34,008 nt of DNA, from positions 1 through 34,008 of the IMG/VR virus record IMGVR_UViG_3300048925_000678; one strand, given 5' to 3'. The DNA comes from a virus. The translations under genes were made by a program, and so were the position numbers. This document shows positions 13,798 through 21,894 of the stretch, one piece after another. Position 1 is the first letter of the stretch. Each line of letters starts with the position of its first letter. The notes under the pieces are model-generated. The model made no database searches. It saw only the letters and a program-made list of their open reading frames with translations, and was not told the DNA's origin.

Positions 13798-14016
13798 ATG
13801 GCAGCAGTTAATAACAAGGATATACCGGTAGATTTTAATATGTTCGGTGACCTCTGGAATCTATATAAAAAATATTATCATCCAGAAGATAATGACCAGT
13901 ACTGGCAAAATATTAGAACTGATTTTATTGACTTAAGCAAGAAATATGGAACCAAATTTTCAGAAGAATTAGGACAAGTAGTTATATGTGAATTGGAAAG
14001 GAAAGCAAAGGGGTGA
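13798..14016 (+). CDS. Small hypothetical protein (72 aa)
   Basis: Unrecognised. A soluble, mostly helical protein with many aromatic residues (LWNLYKKYYHPEDNDQYW), typical of small phage proteins found between helicase and late-regulator genes. The ATG follows AGGTGATTAG and starts directly after the helicase stop codon, so it is surely translated with it. No metal or membrane motif is seen. Confidence 0.65.
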   Translation: MAAVNNKDIPVDFNMFGDLWNLYKKYYHPEDNDQYWQNIRTDFIDLSKKYGTKFSEELGQVVICELERKAKG

Positions 14017-14022
14017 AAATTA

Positions 14023-14463
14023 TTGATAGAGAAAGATTTAATTCAGTATAAAGCATTAATGGCAAGAATAGAACGTAATGAAATTAAGTTAGAGAATTTG
14101 CGGTATAAAGATATTCCTGCCGTTGCGGGTAAAGTAAAGGGATCAACAAGGGAACATCCATATATTGAAACCTACTTTCCTGTGCAAATAAGTGAGCCGA
14201 GTGAAGCAGAAAAATACAGAAATCAAATTAGTAAGTTGGAAGCGGACATTTACTCTGATAAAGCGAAGGTCAAAAAGATAGAAGATTTTATAAATGCAAT
14301 TGATGATCCGGAGCTGCAAACAGTTTTTGAATTAAGAGTTTATGAAAGAATGGGGTGGATAGAAATAGCCGCTGAACTGGATGAGGATAAAAACAGGACT
14401 ACATATTCAAGAAAGTTTAGAAAATATCTTGAAAATGCACAGAATGCACCCATTGCCCATTAG
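14023..14463 (+). CDS. Sigma-like/ArpU-RinA-type late transcription regulator
   Basis: The 146-residue protein has an N-terminal coiled region (about 1-35) and a C-terminal helix-turn-helix of sigma-70 region 4 type (about 90-140: DPELQTVFELRVYERMGWIEIAAELDEDKNRTTYSRKFRKYL). Proteins of this kind at the end of the early region and just before the terminase activate late gene transcription in Gram-positive phages (ArpU, RinA, DUF1492 groups). The start is a TTG at 14023 behind AAAGGGGTGAA; no ATG is available. A promoter-like extended -10 follows its stop codon. Confidence 0.7.
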   Translation: MIEKDLIQYKALMARIERNEIKLENLRYKDIPAVAGKVKGSTREHPYIETYFPVQISEPSEAEKYRNQISKLEADIYSDKAKVKKIEDFINAIDDPELQTVFELRVYERMGWIEIAAELDEDKNRTTYSRKFRKYLENAQNAPIAH

Positions 14464-14468
14464 ACCTA

Positions 14469-14477
14469 TGCTATAAT
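14469..14477 (+). promoter_or_regulatory. Extended -10 promoter before the late operon
   Basis: TG-C-TATAAT is a perfect -10 hexamer with the TG extension. There is no convincing -35 box at 17 bases, which fits either an extended -10 promoter or one that needs the late activator encoded immediately upstream. Confidence 0.5.
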
Positions 14478-14483
14478 TCAAAC

Positions 14484-14620
14484 TGGGAAGGTTATAAGAA
14501 ACCTCCTGACGGCTGCTTGGTGTCATAGCCGGTAGCTGTTTTAACTTGTATAGTAATTACTTTTATTGACACTCCTTTCGCAGAAAGACACATCTGAAAT
14601 CCAGGGTGTGTCTTTTTATT
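14484..14620 (+). ncRNA. Candidate structured leader or small RNA before the late genes
   Basis: A transcript from the extended -10 would contain the hairpins AGGTT/AACCT (about 14490-14506) and CGGCT/AGCCG (about 14511-14532). It ends at a strong terminator hairpin, AAAGACACA at 14584-14592 with TGTGTCTTT at 14607-14615, then TTATT. No ribosome binding site plus ORF is seen. It is either a small RNA of about 135 bases or an attenuator that the late regulator must overcome for transcription of the HNH and terminase genes. Confidence 0.45.
14584..14618 (+). terminator. Rho-independent terminator or attenuator upstream of the HNH gene
   Basis: The 9-bp stem AAAGACACA/TGTGTCTTT with a 14-base loop is followed by a T-rich tract. 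It separates the early region from the late operon. Late transcription must start after it or read through it by antitermination. Confidence 0.7.
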
Positions 14621-14642
14621 TACAAGAAAGCAAGGTAATATA

Positions 14643-14957
14643 TTGGCTCAGGAATTTTCGAAATCATTTTACAATTCAAAAGCGTGGAAGGATTGTCGGG
14701 CTTCATACATAGCCAAGAGGATAACAATAGATGGCGGAATGTGTGAGACCTGTCATGAAGAGTTAGGTAAGATAGTACATCATAAGGAATGGTTAACACC
14801 AGAGAATATAAACAATCCATACATAGCTTTGAATCATGACAACCTTAAATATGATTGTCAGACCTGCCACAACCAGGAGAAGGAGGGAGAAGAGCAGGAT
14901 CCACCAAGATATTATTTTCAGGGTGGGAAGATTGTTCTGATTCCGCCGGAAGAGTGA
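14643..14957 (+). CDS. HNH endonuclease, packaging-associated
   Basis: The 104-residue protein has the HNH fold with zinc-binding cysteines (CETC at about 34-37 and CQTC near 77-80) and the catalytic stretch IVHHKEWLTPENINNP followed by ALNHDNL. In HK97-type phages an HNH protein next to the terminase is needed for cos cleavage and packaging. That is likely here, because the next genes are the small and large terminase. The start is a TTG at 14643 behind AAGGTAAT, since no ATG is available. The downstream 100-base gap has cos-like inverted repeats. Confidence 0.85.
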   Translation: MAQEFSKSFYNSKAWKDCRASYIAKRITIDGGMCETCHEELGKIVHHKEWLTPENINNPYIALNHDNLKYDCQTCHNQEKEGEEQDPPRYYFQGGKIVLIPPEE

Positions 14958-14959
14958 GG

Positions 14960-15005
14960 GACCGCCCCCATTCGGACAAAAGGGGGTCGATCGGAAAAGA
15001 CCGAT
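14960..15005. other. Candidate cos region
   Basis: The gap between the HNH and small terminase genes contains a C-tract and a matching G-tract (CCCCC at 14965-14969, GGGGG at 14982-14986) and a second inverted repeat, ATCGG-AAAAGA-CCGAT (14990-15005). It is GC-richer than the surroundings. Position and paired GC-rich repeats resemble cohesive-end sites of HK97-like Gram-positive phages. The nick positions cannot be assigned from sequence alone. Confidence 0.45.
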
Positions 15006-15053
15006 GCAAACCCTTAAAGTAACACGCAGATTCATGTATAGGGGGTGTAGTCC

Positions 15054-15080
15054 ATGAAAGAGGGTGATTTTATTGGCTAA
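15054..15080 (+). CDS. Possible 8-codon leader peptide overlapping the terminase start
   Basis: An ATG behind GGGGGTGTAG opens a frame encoding MKEGDFIG and stops at a TAA located just past the TTG start of the small terminase gene (15073). It also spans that gene's GGTGAT ribosome binding site. It could couple or modulate terminase translation. It is too short for codon evidence. Confidence 0.3.
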   Translation: MKEGDFIG

Positions 15081-15450
15081 AAAGAAAAGTTACTTTGAAA
15101 TGACAAAAGATGAAATTATTAAAAAGGAAAAAGCAAAACTTACCGATAGATTTAAAGACCTAGAAGAAAAAACAAAAAGGTCCGTAGAATCCCTAATGGA
15201 TGAAGCTGCTTTCATGGCTGCAAGTCTTTTTGAGTTAAGAAAGATTATAAATGAAAAGGGATACACCGAAGAATACCAAAACGGAGAAAACCAAAAAGGT
15301 ACCAAAAAGTGTTCTGAGGTTGAAATATATATCAATCTTTCTAAGAACTATATGGCAATCATGAAGCAATTAACAGACTTACTACCTAAACAGGGACCTA
15401 AGATTGAAAATGATGGTTTTGATGAGTTTGTAGGTGATAGGGGTGATTAA
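15073..15450 (+). CDS. terS: Terminase small subunit (P27-like)
   Basis: DNA-recognition subunit of the packaging motor, 125 residues, highly charged and helical: a lysine-rich N-terminus (MAKKKSYFEMTKDEIIKKEKAK), then a long helical part, with YINLSKNYMAIMKQLTDLLPK near 90-110. This is typical of P27-type small terminases. It starts at a TTG exactly 4 bases after GGTGAT. The GTG at 15064 lies inside that ribosome binding site and is rejected. It overlaps the large terminase start by 8 bases. Confidence 0.75.
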   Translation: MAKKKSYFEMTKDEIIKKEKAKLTDRFKDLEEKTKRSVESLMDEAAFMAASLFELRKIINEKGYTEEYQNGENQKGTKKCSEVEIYINLSKNYMAIMKQLTDLLPKQGPKIENDGFDEFVGDRGD

Positions 15451-17131
15451 ATATCCATTAGAATACAATCCTATCCTTGAATATTGGAACTTAATAGAAT
15501 CCGGTCAAGAGGTTGTATGTAAGAAGATATATTATACATACCAGAAACTTGCTGCTGATGTAATAGATCATAGCAGTGAGTTTTTTTATTCCGTAAAAAG
15601 AGCGAACCATGCGATAGAATTTGTAGAAAATTACTGTAAGCATTCAAAAGGGGAGTTGGGCGGGAAACCGGTAAAGTTAGAACTTTGGCAAAAGGCCCTG
15701 GTTGCCGCCACATTTGGATTTATAGATATTGAAGGTAACAGAAAATATCACCGATCTATATTGATTATTGCTAAGAAGAACGGTAAATCCCTTCTTGCTT
15801 CCGCTATTGGGCTATATCTGCAAATAGCAGATAATGAACCAGGCGCCGAAGTTTATGCCGTTGCTACAAAGAAAGATCAAAGTAAAATTATTTGGTCAGA
15901 AGCAAAAAGGATGGTGAAGAAATCACCGGTTCTTAGAAAAAGGATTAAGACCTTAGTCGGCGAACTCAATAGCGAATTTAATGACAGTGTTTTTAAGCCC
16001 CTCGCAAGCGATTCTGATAGCTTAGACGGATTAAATGTACATGGGGTATTGGCTGATGAGCTGCAGCAATGGAAAAACGGAAAAGCATTATATGACATTA
16101 TGTTTGATGGTATGATTGCCAGGAGACAGCCATTATTTTTTATCACTACAACAGCCGGAATAATACGTCAGGATATATACGACACGATATACGCAGAATG
16201 TGAACGAATTATAAATGGTTATAACGGTTTAGATACATATAAAGATGATAGAACAATTTGCTTTATTTATGAACTGGATAATCGGAAAGAATGGAAAGAC
16301 CCGGCATGTTGGAAAAAAGCAAACCCCAATATTGGAATATCTTTTAAATATTCATATTTGGCTGAGAAAGTAGAGCTTGCCAAACAAAATGAAAAGCTTA
16401 TTAAAAATCTGCTCTGTAAACACTTTGATATGCCGGAAACTGGTTCAGAAGCATGGCTGACGTATGAACAGCTTAATAACAAGCTGCTTTACGACATACT
16501 TAAACTAAAGCCGAAATACGGGATTGCCGGTATTGACCTTTCCAGTACAACAGATTTAACATGTGCCACGGTTATATTCAGGGTTCCCAATGATCCGGTA
16601 TTATATGTGAAACAAATGTATTGGCTGCCAGCCGACCGATTGGAAGCAAAGATAGTCCAAGATAAAGTTCCTTATGATGAATGGGTTAGAATGGGACTTA
16701 TGAGACTTAGCGAGGGAAATAAGATTAAATATACTGATGTAACAAAATGGCTCACTGAGTTAAGAGACAAAGAAGGAATTTATCTTTATAAAGTTGGATA
16801 TGACCGTTACAGTGCAACTTATCTTATTGATGAAATAGAAAATTATTTCGGAAAGATAACCGTTCCAATAGCACAGGGAGCTAAGACATTTAATATACCA
16901 ATGCGAAATTTTGCGGCAGATCTTGAAAAAGAATTAATTAATTATAATGCTAATCCTATCACATTATGGAATCTGGCCAATGCATCGGTAACGATAGATA
17001 ATAACCAAAATATGTATTTGTGTAAGATGCAGGATACCACAAAGCGTATTGACGGTGTAGCAGCCCTCTTAGATGCTTATATTGTATATCTGGATGAACT
17101 GACAAATTACATGGCAATGGTAAATTATTAA
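15443..17131 (+). CDS. terL: Terminase large subunit
   Basis: ATP-driven packaging motor and nuclease, 562 residues. The N-terminal ATPase shows a Walker A-like AKKNGKSL (about 110-117), Walker B GVLADE (about 201-206) and the coupling motif FFITTTAG. The C-terminal RNase H-like nuclease begins at GIAGIDLSSTTDLT with acidic residues, and includes GYDRYSA. Length and layout fit HK97/phage P27-type terminases. The start is a GTG at 15443, 4 bases after AGGTGAT. A GTG at 15434 lies in that ribosome binding site. It is preceded by the small subunit and followed by the portal gene. Confidence 0.93.
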   Translation: MIKYPLEYNPILEYWNLIESGQEVVCKKIYYTYQKLAADVIDHSSEFFYSVKRANHAIEFVENYCKHSKGELGGKPVKLELWQKALVAATFGFIDIEGNRKYHRSILIIAKKNGKSLLASAIGLYLQIADNEPGAEVYAVATKKDQSKIIWSEAKRMVKKSPVLRKRIKTLVGELNSEFNDSVFKPLASDSDSLDGLNVHGVLADELQQWKNGKALYDIMFDGMIARRQPLFFITTTAGIIRQDIYDTIYAECERIINGYNGLDTYKDDRTICFIYELDNRKEWKDPACWKKANPNIGISFKYSYLAEKVELAKQNEKLIKNLLCKHFDMPETGSEAWLTYEQLNNKLLYDILKLKPKYGIAGIDLSSTTDLTCATVIFRVPNDPVLYVKQMYWLPADRLEAKIVQDKVPYDEWVRMGLMRLSEGNKIKYTDVTKWLTELRDKEGIYLYKVGYDRYSATYLIDEIENYFGKITVPIAQGAKTFNIPMRNFAADLEKELINYNANPITLWNLANASVTIDNNQNMYLCKMQDTTKRIDGVAALLDAYIVYLDELTNYMAMVNY

Positions 17132-17145
17132 AGGGGGTGATTTAA

Positions 17146-18396
17146 ATAGGGCTATTAGATAAAGTATTTTCAAAGCAGGAGCAGACACAAAAGCAGGTAC
17201 AAAAGTCTATTGAGGGATACTTTAAAATGCTCAATGCTTATATGCCATCATTCACGACATATGAGGGTGGGATTTATGAAATGGAGCTTACACGAGCAGC
17301 TATTGACAGATATGCCACATTTTGCAGCAAATTAAAACCGGAGATTCAAGGAAATGCATATAAAAACCTTGAAAAAATATTGCAGTACAAGCCCAACCCC
17401 TGGATGAATACAAGCCAATTCCTATATCGGATTGCGACAATACTTAAGGTAAATACAACGGCTTTTATCGTGCCATTGTATGCAAAGGATTATGAAACGA
17501 TAATTGGTTTTTATCCACTGTTGCCAAACAGAACAGAAGTTATACAGGTGTCCGGAGAACCTTGGCTTAGATATTATTTTAGCAATGGCCAAAAAGCTGC
17601 CATTGAATATAGTCGGGCTGGTATATTAACAAGGTATCAATATAAGAATGATTTTTTCGGTGATGGAAATGCGGCTCTGGCACCAACAATGAACCTATTG
17701 GACATACAGAAGCAGGGGATTGTCGAGGGAATAAAACAATCTGCTACATTACGATTTATGGCAAGACTGGCACAAGTACTTAATCCTGATGATATGAAAA
17801 AGGAGAAAGAAGCTTTTTCAAAAGAAAACCTTAGTGCAGATAATAAGAGCGGTGTCTTAATGTTTGATAATAAATACGCCGATGTTAAGCAGATTGATTC
17901 AAAGCCGTTCATAGTAGATGCGGAACAGATGAAAATTATTCAAAGTAATGTATTTAATTATTTTGGAACAAACGAAGATATTCTGCAAAATAAGTATGAT
18001 GAAAATAAGTGGAATGCTTATTATGAGGGCGAAATTGAGCCTTTTGCATTGCAGTTAAGTCTTGTATTGACCAATATGCTATATACTCAAAAAGAGTTAG
18101 CTTTTGACAATTCAGTAATATTTACAGCAAACCGATTACAATATGCTTCTAATACTACTAAATTACAGGTATCCAGCCAGTTATTTGATAGAGGAATCCT
18201 TACAACAAACCAGGTCATGGATATATGGAACATGGCTCACGTTGAGAATGGGGACAAGAGATATATACGGCGTGAATATGCTGAAATAAGTACTATAAAT
18301 GATACGAAAGGGGTTGAGAACATTGCCACTGACCAAGGACAGGGAATACAGGAGCCTCCTTCCGCTGACACCGCAAACACAGCAAAAGAGGATTGA
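17146..18396 (+). CDS. HK97-type portal protein, apparent ATA start
   Basis: Forms the dodecameric DNA channel at the capsid vertex; about 416 residues. Family features include ELTRAAIDRYATFCSKLKPEI and LQYKPNPWMNTSQFLYRIAT near the N-terminus and the Glu-rich region around EDILQNKYDENKWNAYYEGEI. Homologues usually begin MGLLD.., and here the in-frame sequence is ATA-GGG-CTA-TTA-GAT. That ATA lies 4 bases after an excellent ribosome binding site (AAGGGGGTGAT). The first in-frame ATG, at 17227, would remove conserved N-terminal residues and has no ribosome binding site. The C-terminus overlaps the protease gene by 74 bases. Confidence 0.88.
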   Translation: MGLLDKVFSKQEQTQKQVQKSIEGYFKMLNAYMPSFTTYEGGIYEMELTRAAIDRYATFCSKLKPEIQGNAYKNLEKILQYKPNPWMNTSQFLYRIATILKVNTTAFIVPLYAKDYETIIGFYPLLPNRTEVIQVSGEPWLRYYFSNGQKAAIEYSRAGILTRYQYKNDFFGDGNAALAPTMNLLDIQKQGIVEGIKQSATLRFMARLAQVLNPDDMKKEKEAFSKENLSADNKSGVLMFDNKYADVKQIDSKPFIVDAEQMKIIQSNVFNYFGTNEDILQNKYDENKWNAYYEGEIEPFALQLSLVLTNMLYTQKELAFDNSVIFTANRLQYASNTTKLQVSSQLFDRGILTTNQVMDIWNMAHVENGDKRYIRREYAEISTINDTKGVENIATDQGQGIQEPPSADTANTAKED

Positions 18397-18919
18397 CAGT
18401 GATTATTATGTTGAGGGATATGCAACAACATTTAATCCTTATCTGCTCTATGAGATAGACGGGATTAAATATTATGAGGTAATAGACAGAAACGCCTTTA
18501 TTGGGGCGGATATGTCAGATGTAATACTGCAATATGACCATGAAGGCAAAGTACTTGCCAGAAAATCTAATAAAACCTTGATTGCAGAGCCGGACAATGA
18601 CGGCTTATTTATTTGTGCTGATTTAAGTAAATCGGCAGCAGCGAAAGAGCTTTATGAAGAAATCAGCAATGAGCTAGTTACAAGAATGTCTTTTTCGTTT
18701 ACCGTTGCTGATGAAGAGTATAACCGGGATACTAGGACCCGGACTATAAAGAAATTTAAGAAAATATATGATGTGTCTGCCGTAAGCATACCAGCAAATG
18801 ATGGCACTGAAATATCCGCTCGATCTTACTTAAACGGAGTGATTGAAGGTGAGAAACGGGAGTCGTTAGAGCGTAGAAAAAAACTATTACAACTTATAAT
18901 TGAATTGGAGGATTTTTAG
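18323..18919 (+). CDS. HK97-family prohead protease
   Basis: Serine protease (S78/U35 type) of 198 residues that matures the prohead by cleaving the capsid protein delta domain. The catalytic His is in ILQYDHEGK and the catalytic Ser in TRMSFSF. VSAVSIPAN near the end is family-typical. It starts at a TTG at 18323, nine bases after AAAGGGG. An ATG at 18299 is rejected because it precedes that ribosome binding site. The gene overlaps the portal gene by 74 bases and the capsid gene starts 2 bases after its stop, so all three are tightly coupled. Confidence 0.9.
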   Translation: MPLTKDREYRSLLPLTPQTQQKRIDSDYYVEGYATTFNPYLLYEIDGIKYYEVIDRNAFIGADMSDVILQYDHEGKVLARKSNKTLIAEPDNDGLFICADLSKSAAAKELYEEISNELVTRMSFSFTVADEEYNRDTRTRTIKKFKKIYDVSAVSIPANDGTEISARSYLNGVIEGEKRESLERRKKLLQLIIELEDF

Positions 18920-18920
18920 T

Positions 18921-20135
18921 ATGAGAACATTAGAAGAAATTAATAAGAGGTTATCTGCAATCAAGGCGGAACTTGGTCAGGAAGGTGTTGATATTGACGC
19001 ACTCGAAAAAGAAGTGAGAGAGTTAAAAGAAGAAAGAAAAGGTCTTATAGAAAAGGCTGAAAAAAGAAGAGCATTACTTGAAGGAATTGCAGGGATGGAG
19101 GGTGCAGATGTGGTTATCCCTATGGGTACATTAGGAGAGGAGAAGAGAAAAAGCGAACTTACAGGCGAAAATGTATTGAAAAGCAAGGAATACAGAAATG
19201 CTTGGGCAAAAACATTGATGTGTGTTCAGTTAAATGAATCTGAAAAAAGAGCATTAGGAACAGCCTTGACTACTACAGCTACAACCTATACCGCCGCTTC
19301 TTCCAGTGCTGACGGTGTAAATAATGGTGGTCTTTTCATTCCGGAGGATGTGAGCCTTGAATTAATGAATCAACTTTCCTTGGCTTCCCCATTTTTTAAT
19401 GATATTGCAAAGACAGGTGTTGCAGGGTATATCAAATTTCCTTATCGTAAGGACGGTTCCGGGGCTGAAAAGCAGGTAGAAGGTACTCCAAACAAAGACG
19501 GGCAGATTGAGTGGGCTGAGTTAACGCTTACGATTCTTGAAGTATCAGAGACAATCAGAGTTACATGGAAATTGGAAGCAATGACCGTTGATGGCTTTAT
19601 CGAGTACATTACCAAGGAGCTGGCGGACCAGGTTACAGAAAAAATGGTTACAGAGGTATTCTATGGTGACGGAAGCAATACATTAACCGGAGTTACCAAG
19701 AATGCTATTAATGGAACCTACACAATAGGTACACTGGAGGGAAATGTTCCTGATATATTGGGTGGAATTGAGGCAGGATTAAAGAAACTTCCGAAGAAAA
19801 AGAAAATCGGCGCCAAGATATATGTTGCGCAGGATATCATTGAAACGATTTCATTCATGCGCGATAAAAACGGTAATTTTATTTACAATCCGCTTAATGC
19901 CGGTGGAATTAATTCCGTGGCTACATATAAGGTTGAGGTTGATCCATACCTTAATGCCGGTGAATTTATAATCGGTAATTCAAGATTCTATAGATTCAAT
20001 ACCAATGAAGCCTTTTCAATCACGAAAGACATAAGCGGAAAGAGCAGAATTAATGACTACACGGCTTATGCCGTTGTTAGCGGAGCTGCACAACCCGATT
20101 CTTTTGTATACGGTAAAAACTCAGCTTCCGTATAA
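18921..20135 (+). CDS. HK97-fold major capsid protein
   Basis: Main shell protein of 404 residues. The N-terminal part (about 5-60) is a charged coiled coil (INKRLSAIKAELGQ...LEKEVRELKEERKG), the delta or scaffolding domain removed by the protease upstream. The mature HK97-fold part probably begins around residue 100-130 (ATTYTAASSSADGVNNGGLFIP). It contains typical stretches such as TGVAGYIKFPYRKDG, the ELADQVTEKMVTEVFYGDGS helix and a C-terminal NSRFYRFNTNEAF. The ATG at 18921 follows TTGGAGG. An in-frame ATG at 18900 overlaps the protease gene and is rejected. Confidence 0.93.
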   Translation: MRTLEEINKRLSAIKAELGQEGVDIDALEKEVRELKEERKGLIEKAEKRRALLEGIAGMEGADVVIPMGTLGEEKRKSELTGENVLKSKEYRNAWAKTLMCVQLNESEKRALGTALTTTATTYTAASSSADGVNNGGLFIPEDVSLELMNQLSLASPFFNDIAKTGVAGYIKFPYRKDGSGAEKQVEGTPNKDGQIEWAELTLTILEVSETIRVTWKLEAMTVDGFIEYITKELADQVTEKMVTEVFYGDGSNTLTGVTKNAINGTYTIGTLEGNVPDILGGIEAGLKKLPKKKKIGAKIYVAQDIIETISFMRDKNGNFIYNPLNAGGINSVATYKVEVDPYLNAGEFIIGNSRFYRFNTNEAFSITKDISGKSRINDYTAYAVVSGAAQPDSFVYGKNSASV

Positions 20136-20146
20136 GGAGGTAGCTA

Positions 20147-20368
20147 ATGAAGGTACAAGCATTAGAACAGTTTAACGATATGATTGAAAAGGTTATGCGA
20201 AGAAAAGGCGATATATTCAATGTTACTGAAAAGAGGTTCGAGGAAATAAACTCGACCTCTTTTGGCATCTTAATTGAGGCTATTAAAGAAGAATCACAAA
20301 ATATAAATACGGTAGCAGAAAATAAACAAGTGAAAAGTAAAGAAAAGCAGACTAAAAAGCTTAGTTAA
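20147..20368 (+). CDS. Small hypothetical structural-region protein (73 aa)
   Basis: No family is recognised. It is a basic, helical protein with a lysine-rich tail (KQVKSKEKQTKKLS). It lies between the capsid and head-tail connector genes with a strong AAGGAGG ribosome binding site, so it is probably a minor head protein or assembly factor. The plus-strand codon pattern is phage-like, and the gene is colinear with its neighbours. Confidence 0.6.
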   Translation: MKVQALEQFNDMIEKVMRRKGDIFNVTEKRFEEINSTSFGILIEAIKEESQNINTVAENKQVKSKEKQTKKLS

Positions 20369-20381
20369 GGTTGGTGATTCC

Positions 20382-20663
20382 ATGTCTTTAGATAAAATTA
20401 GAAAAGCGTTGAAATTCGATGATGATTCAATGGATGAAGATATTCAGGATACAATAGATGCATGTATATCTGACATGGTGCTTAGCGGAGTGTCACAGAC
20501 AAAGGCGAAAAGTGATGATACATTAATCTTAAGGGCCGTAAAAAGTTTCTGTAAATCTGAATTTAGTTCAGATGATAAGGAATCACAGAGATACAGGGAT
20601 GCATATGAAAGCCTGAAAATTCATTTATGTCTGTCAAAAGATTATACGGGTGATCTGACATGA
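20382..20663 (+). CDS. Head-tail connector, gp6-like
   Basis: The 93-residue protein has the short helical pattern of HK97 gp6-type adaptor proteins (LDKIRKALKFDDDSMDEDIQDTIDACISDMVLSGVS, then LILRAVKSFCKSEF). It forms a ring beneath the portal. The ATG follows GGTGATTCC. Its stop overlaps the next gene's ATG by 4 bases. Its place directly after the capsid genes supports the call. Confidence 0.8.
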   Translation: MSLDKIRKALKFDDDSMDEDIQDTIDACISDMVLSGVSQTKAKSDDTLILRAVKSFCKSEFSSDDKESQRYRDAYESLKIHLCLSKDYTGDLT

Positions 20664-21013
20664 TTATAAACAGGTTAAATAAAAGAGTAACCTTTATGCA
20701 ACTTAAAGATGAAGATGAAAACGGTGTGCCGTATGAAAATGAGATAGGTCAGAACATTCAGAAACTGATACCTTATAAGACGGTCTGGGCTTCCGTGGAA
20801 CCAACAACCGGCAAAGAATACCTTGAGGCGCAGCGCATCCGGAATGAATTAACCTATAAAATATTTACACGGTATTTTTCTGATATTACGGCAGATATGA
20901 TAATAAAGTTTAAGAACCGTAAATTTAAGATTGAATCATTAATTAATTATCGGGAAAATAACGAAATGTTACAGTTTGTATGTACGGAAATGGTAGGTGA
21001 TAAGTTTGAGTGA
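20660..21013 (+). CDS. Head closure / head-tail adaptor protein
   Basis: The 117-residue beta-rich protein begins MIINRLNKRVTFMQ and contains YKTVWASVEPTTGKEYLEAQRIRNELTYKIFTRYFSDI, the hallmark of SPP1 gp16-like stopper proteins (Phage_H_T_join). It would seal the portal after packaging. Its ATG overlaps the previous stop (ATGA) and follows a near-perfect GGTGATC ribosome binding site. Confidence 0.85.
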   Translation: MIINRLNKRVTFMQLKDEDENGVPYENEIGQNIQKLIPYKTVWASVEPTTGKEYLEAQRIRNELTYKIFTRYFSDITADMIIKFKNRKFKIESLINYRENNEMLQFVCTEMVGDKFE

Positions 21014-21446
21014 TATGGATTTTAATATAGATGGTCTTGTAGACCTACAGCAAGATTTAACTAAGGCTATACGCCTATATCCCGATATGGCAGAACAAAG
21101 ACTCCGGAGAATAACAATCAATTTCAGAAAGGACGTTATTGAGGAAGAGAAGAAAGTTATAAAAAACGATGATGTCAGAACAAAGAATAAGCTTACCACG
21201 ACACAGGGGTTTACGATCGGAAAAACCAGAGGATATAACGAAAATATGGAAGTGGATTTTTCGGCTAAGTCAAAGATATTTCACCTCGTGGAAAATGGGC
21301 ATCAGATAACAAAAGGAGGTCAATCCAAAGGCTGGGTAAAAGGAAATTATGTCGTGAAAAAGATGCGTATAAAATATGCCGAATATGTAATGCCGTTTGA
21401 AATGGATAAGCTGCTTACAGACATTACGAAAGCGTGTAAATTATGA
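21006..21446 (+). CDS. HK97 gp10-like tail/neck protein
   Basis: The 146-residue protein resembles the HK97 gp10/tail-completion family: an early helix (LVDLQQDLTKAIRLYPDMAEQRLRRITINFRKDVIEEE) and a later GxxYxENMEVDFSAKSKIFHLVENGHQ segment containing the common HLVExGH motif. The start is a TTG at 21006 exactly 4 bases after GGTGAT, which overlaps the previous gene by 8 bases. The upstream GTG at 20997 is inside the ribosome binding site. Confidence 0.8.
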   Translation: MSDMDFNIDGLVDLQQDLTKAIRLYPDMAEQRLRRITINFRKDVIEEEKKVIKNDDVRTKNKLTTTQGFTIGKTRGYNENMEVDFSAKSKIFHLVENGHQITKGGQSKGWVKGNYVVKKMRIKYAEYVMPFEMDKLLTDITKACKL

Positions 21447-21889
21447 TTAAGATAACAGATATTGTTGCAGCGGTTAATCGGCTTCTTAAAAATAGGTATA
21501 CCGACTGTAAGACATATGGACATGAAGTTATTGAGGGCTATGATAAGCCTTCTTTTTTTGTTGACATCGGGTCACGTTCCATATCAAATGAAAGCATTAA
21601 CTTTCAAAAATGCGCTTATACAATCATGATAACATACTTTACTGATAAATCCGGTCAGGATAAAAGCCTGGACAATCTCAAAAAAATTGATGAAATCAAA
21701 GAATTATTTGGTTATAAACTGGCTATCAATGATCGGTTTATTAATGTTACTGATTTCGGATATGATTTTGTAGGGGAATTTACAGATACCTTGCAGCTCT
21801 CCATTGAGATTGAATTTTTTGACACAGTAGAAAGAAATACAGACACAACAACAGCAAATACAATGAATTTAACAGTAGAAAAGAGGTAG
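21443..21889 (+). CDS. Tail terminator-like protein
   Basis: The 148-residue protein begins MIKITDIVAAVNRLLKNRYTDC and has a pattern of strands ending in LSIEIEFFDTVER. This fits the small protein located just before the sheath gene in PBSX-like tail clusters, thought to terminate or join the tail. It overlaps the previous gene by 4 bases (ATGA) and has only a weak ribosome binding site, so it is probably translated by coupling. The exact family is not certain. Confidence 0.65.
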   Translation: MIKITDIVAAVNRLLKNRYTDCKTYGHEVIEGYDKPSFFVDIGSRSISNESINFQKCAYTIMITYFTDKSGQDKSLDNLKKIDEIKELFGYKLAINDRFINVTDFGYDFVGEFTDTLQLSIEIEFFDTVERNTDTTTANTMNLTVEKR

Positions 21890-21894
21890 ATAAT

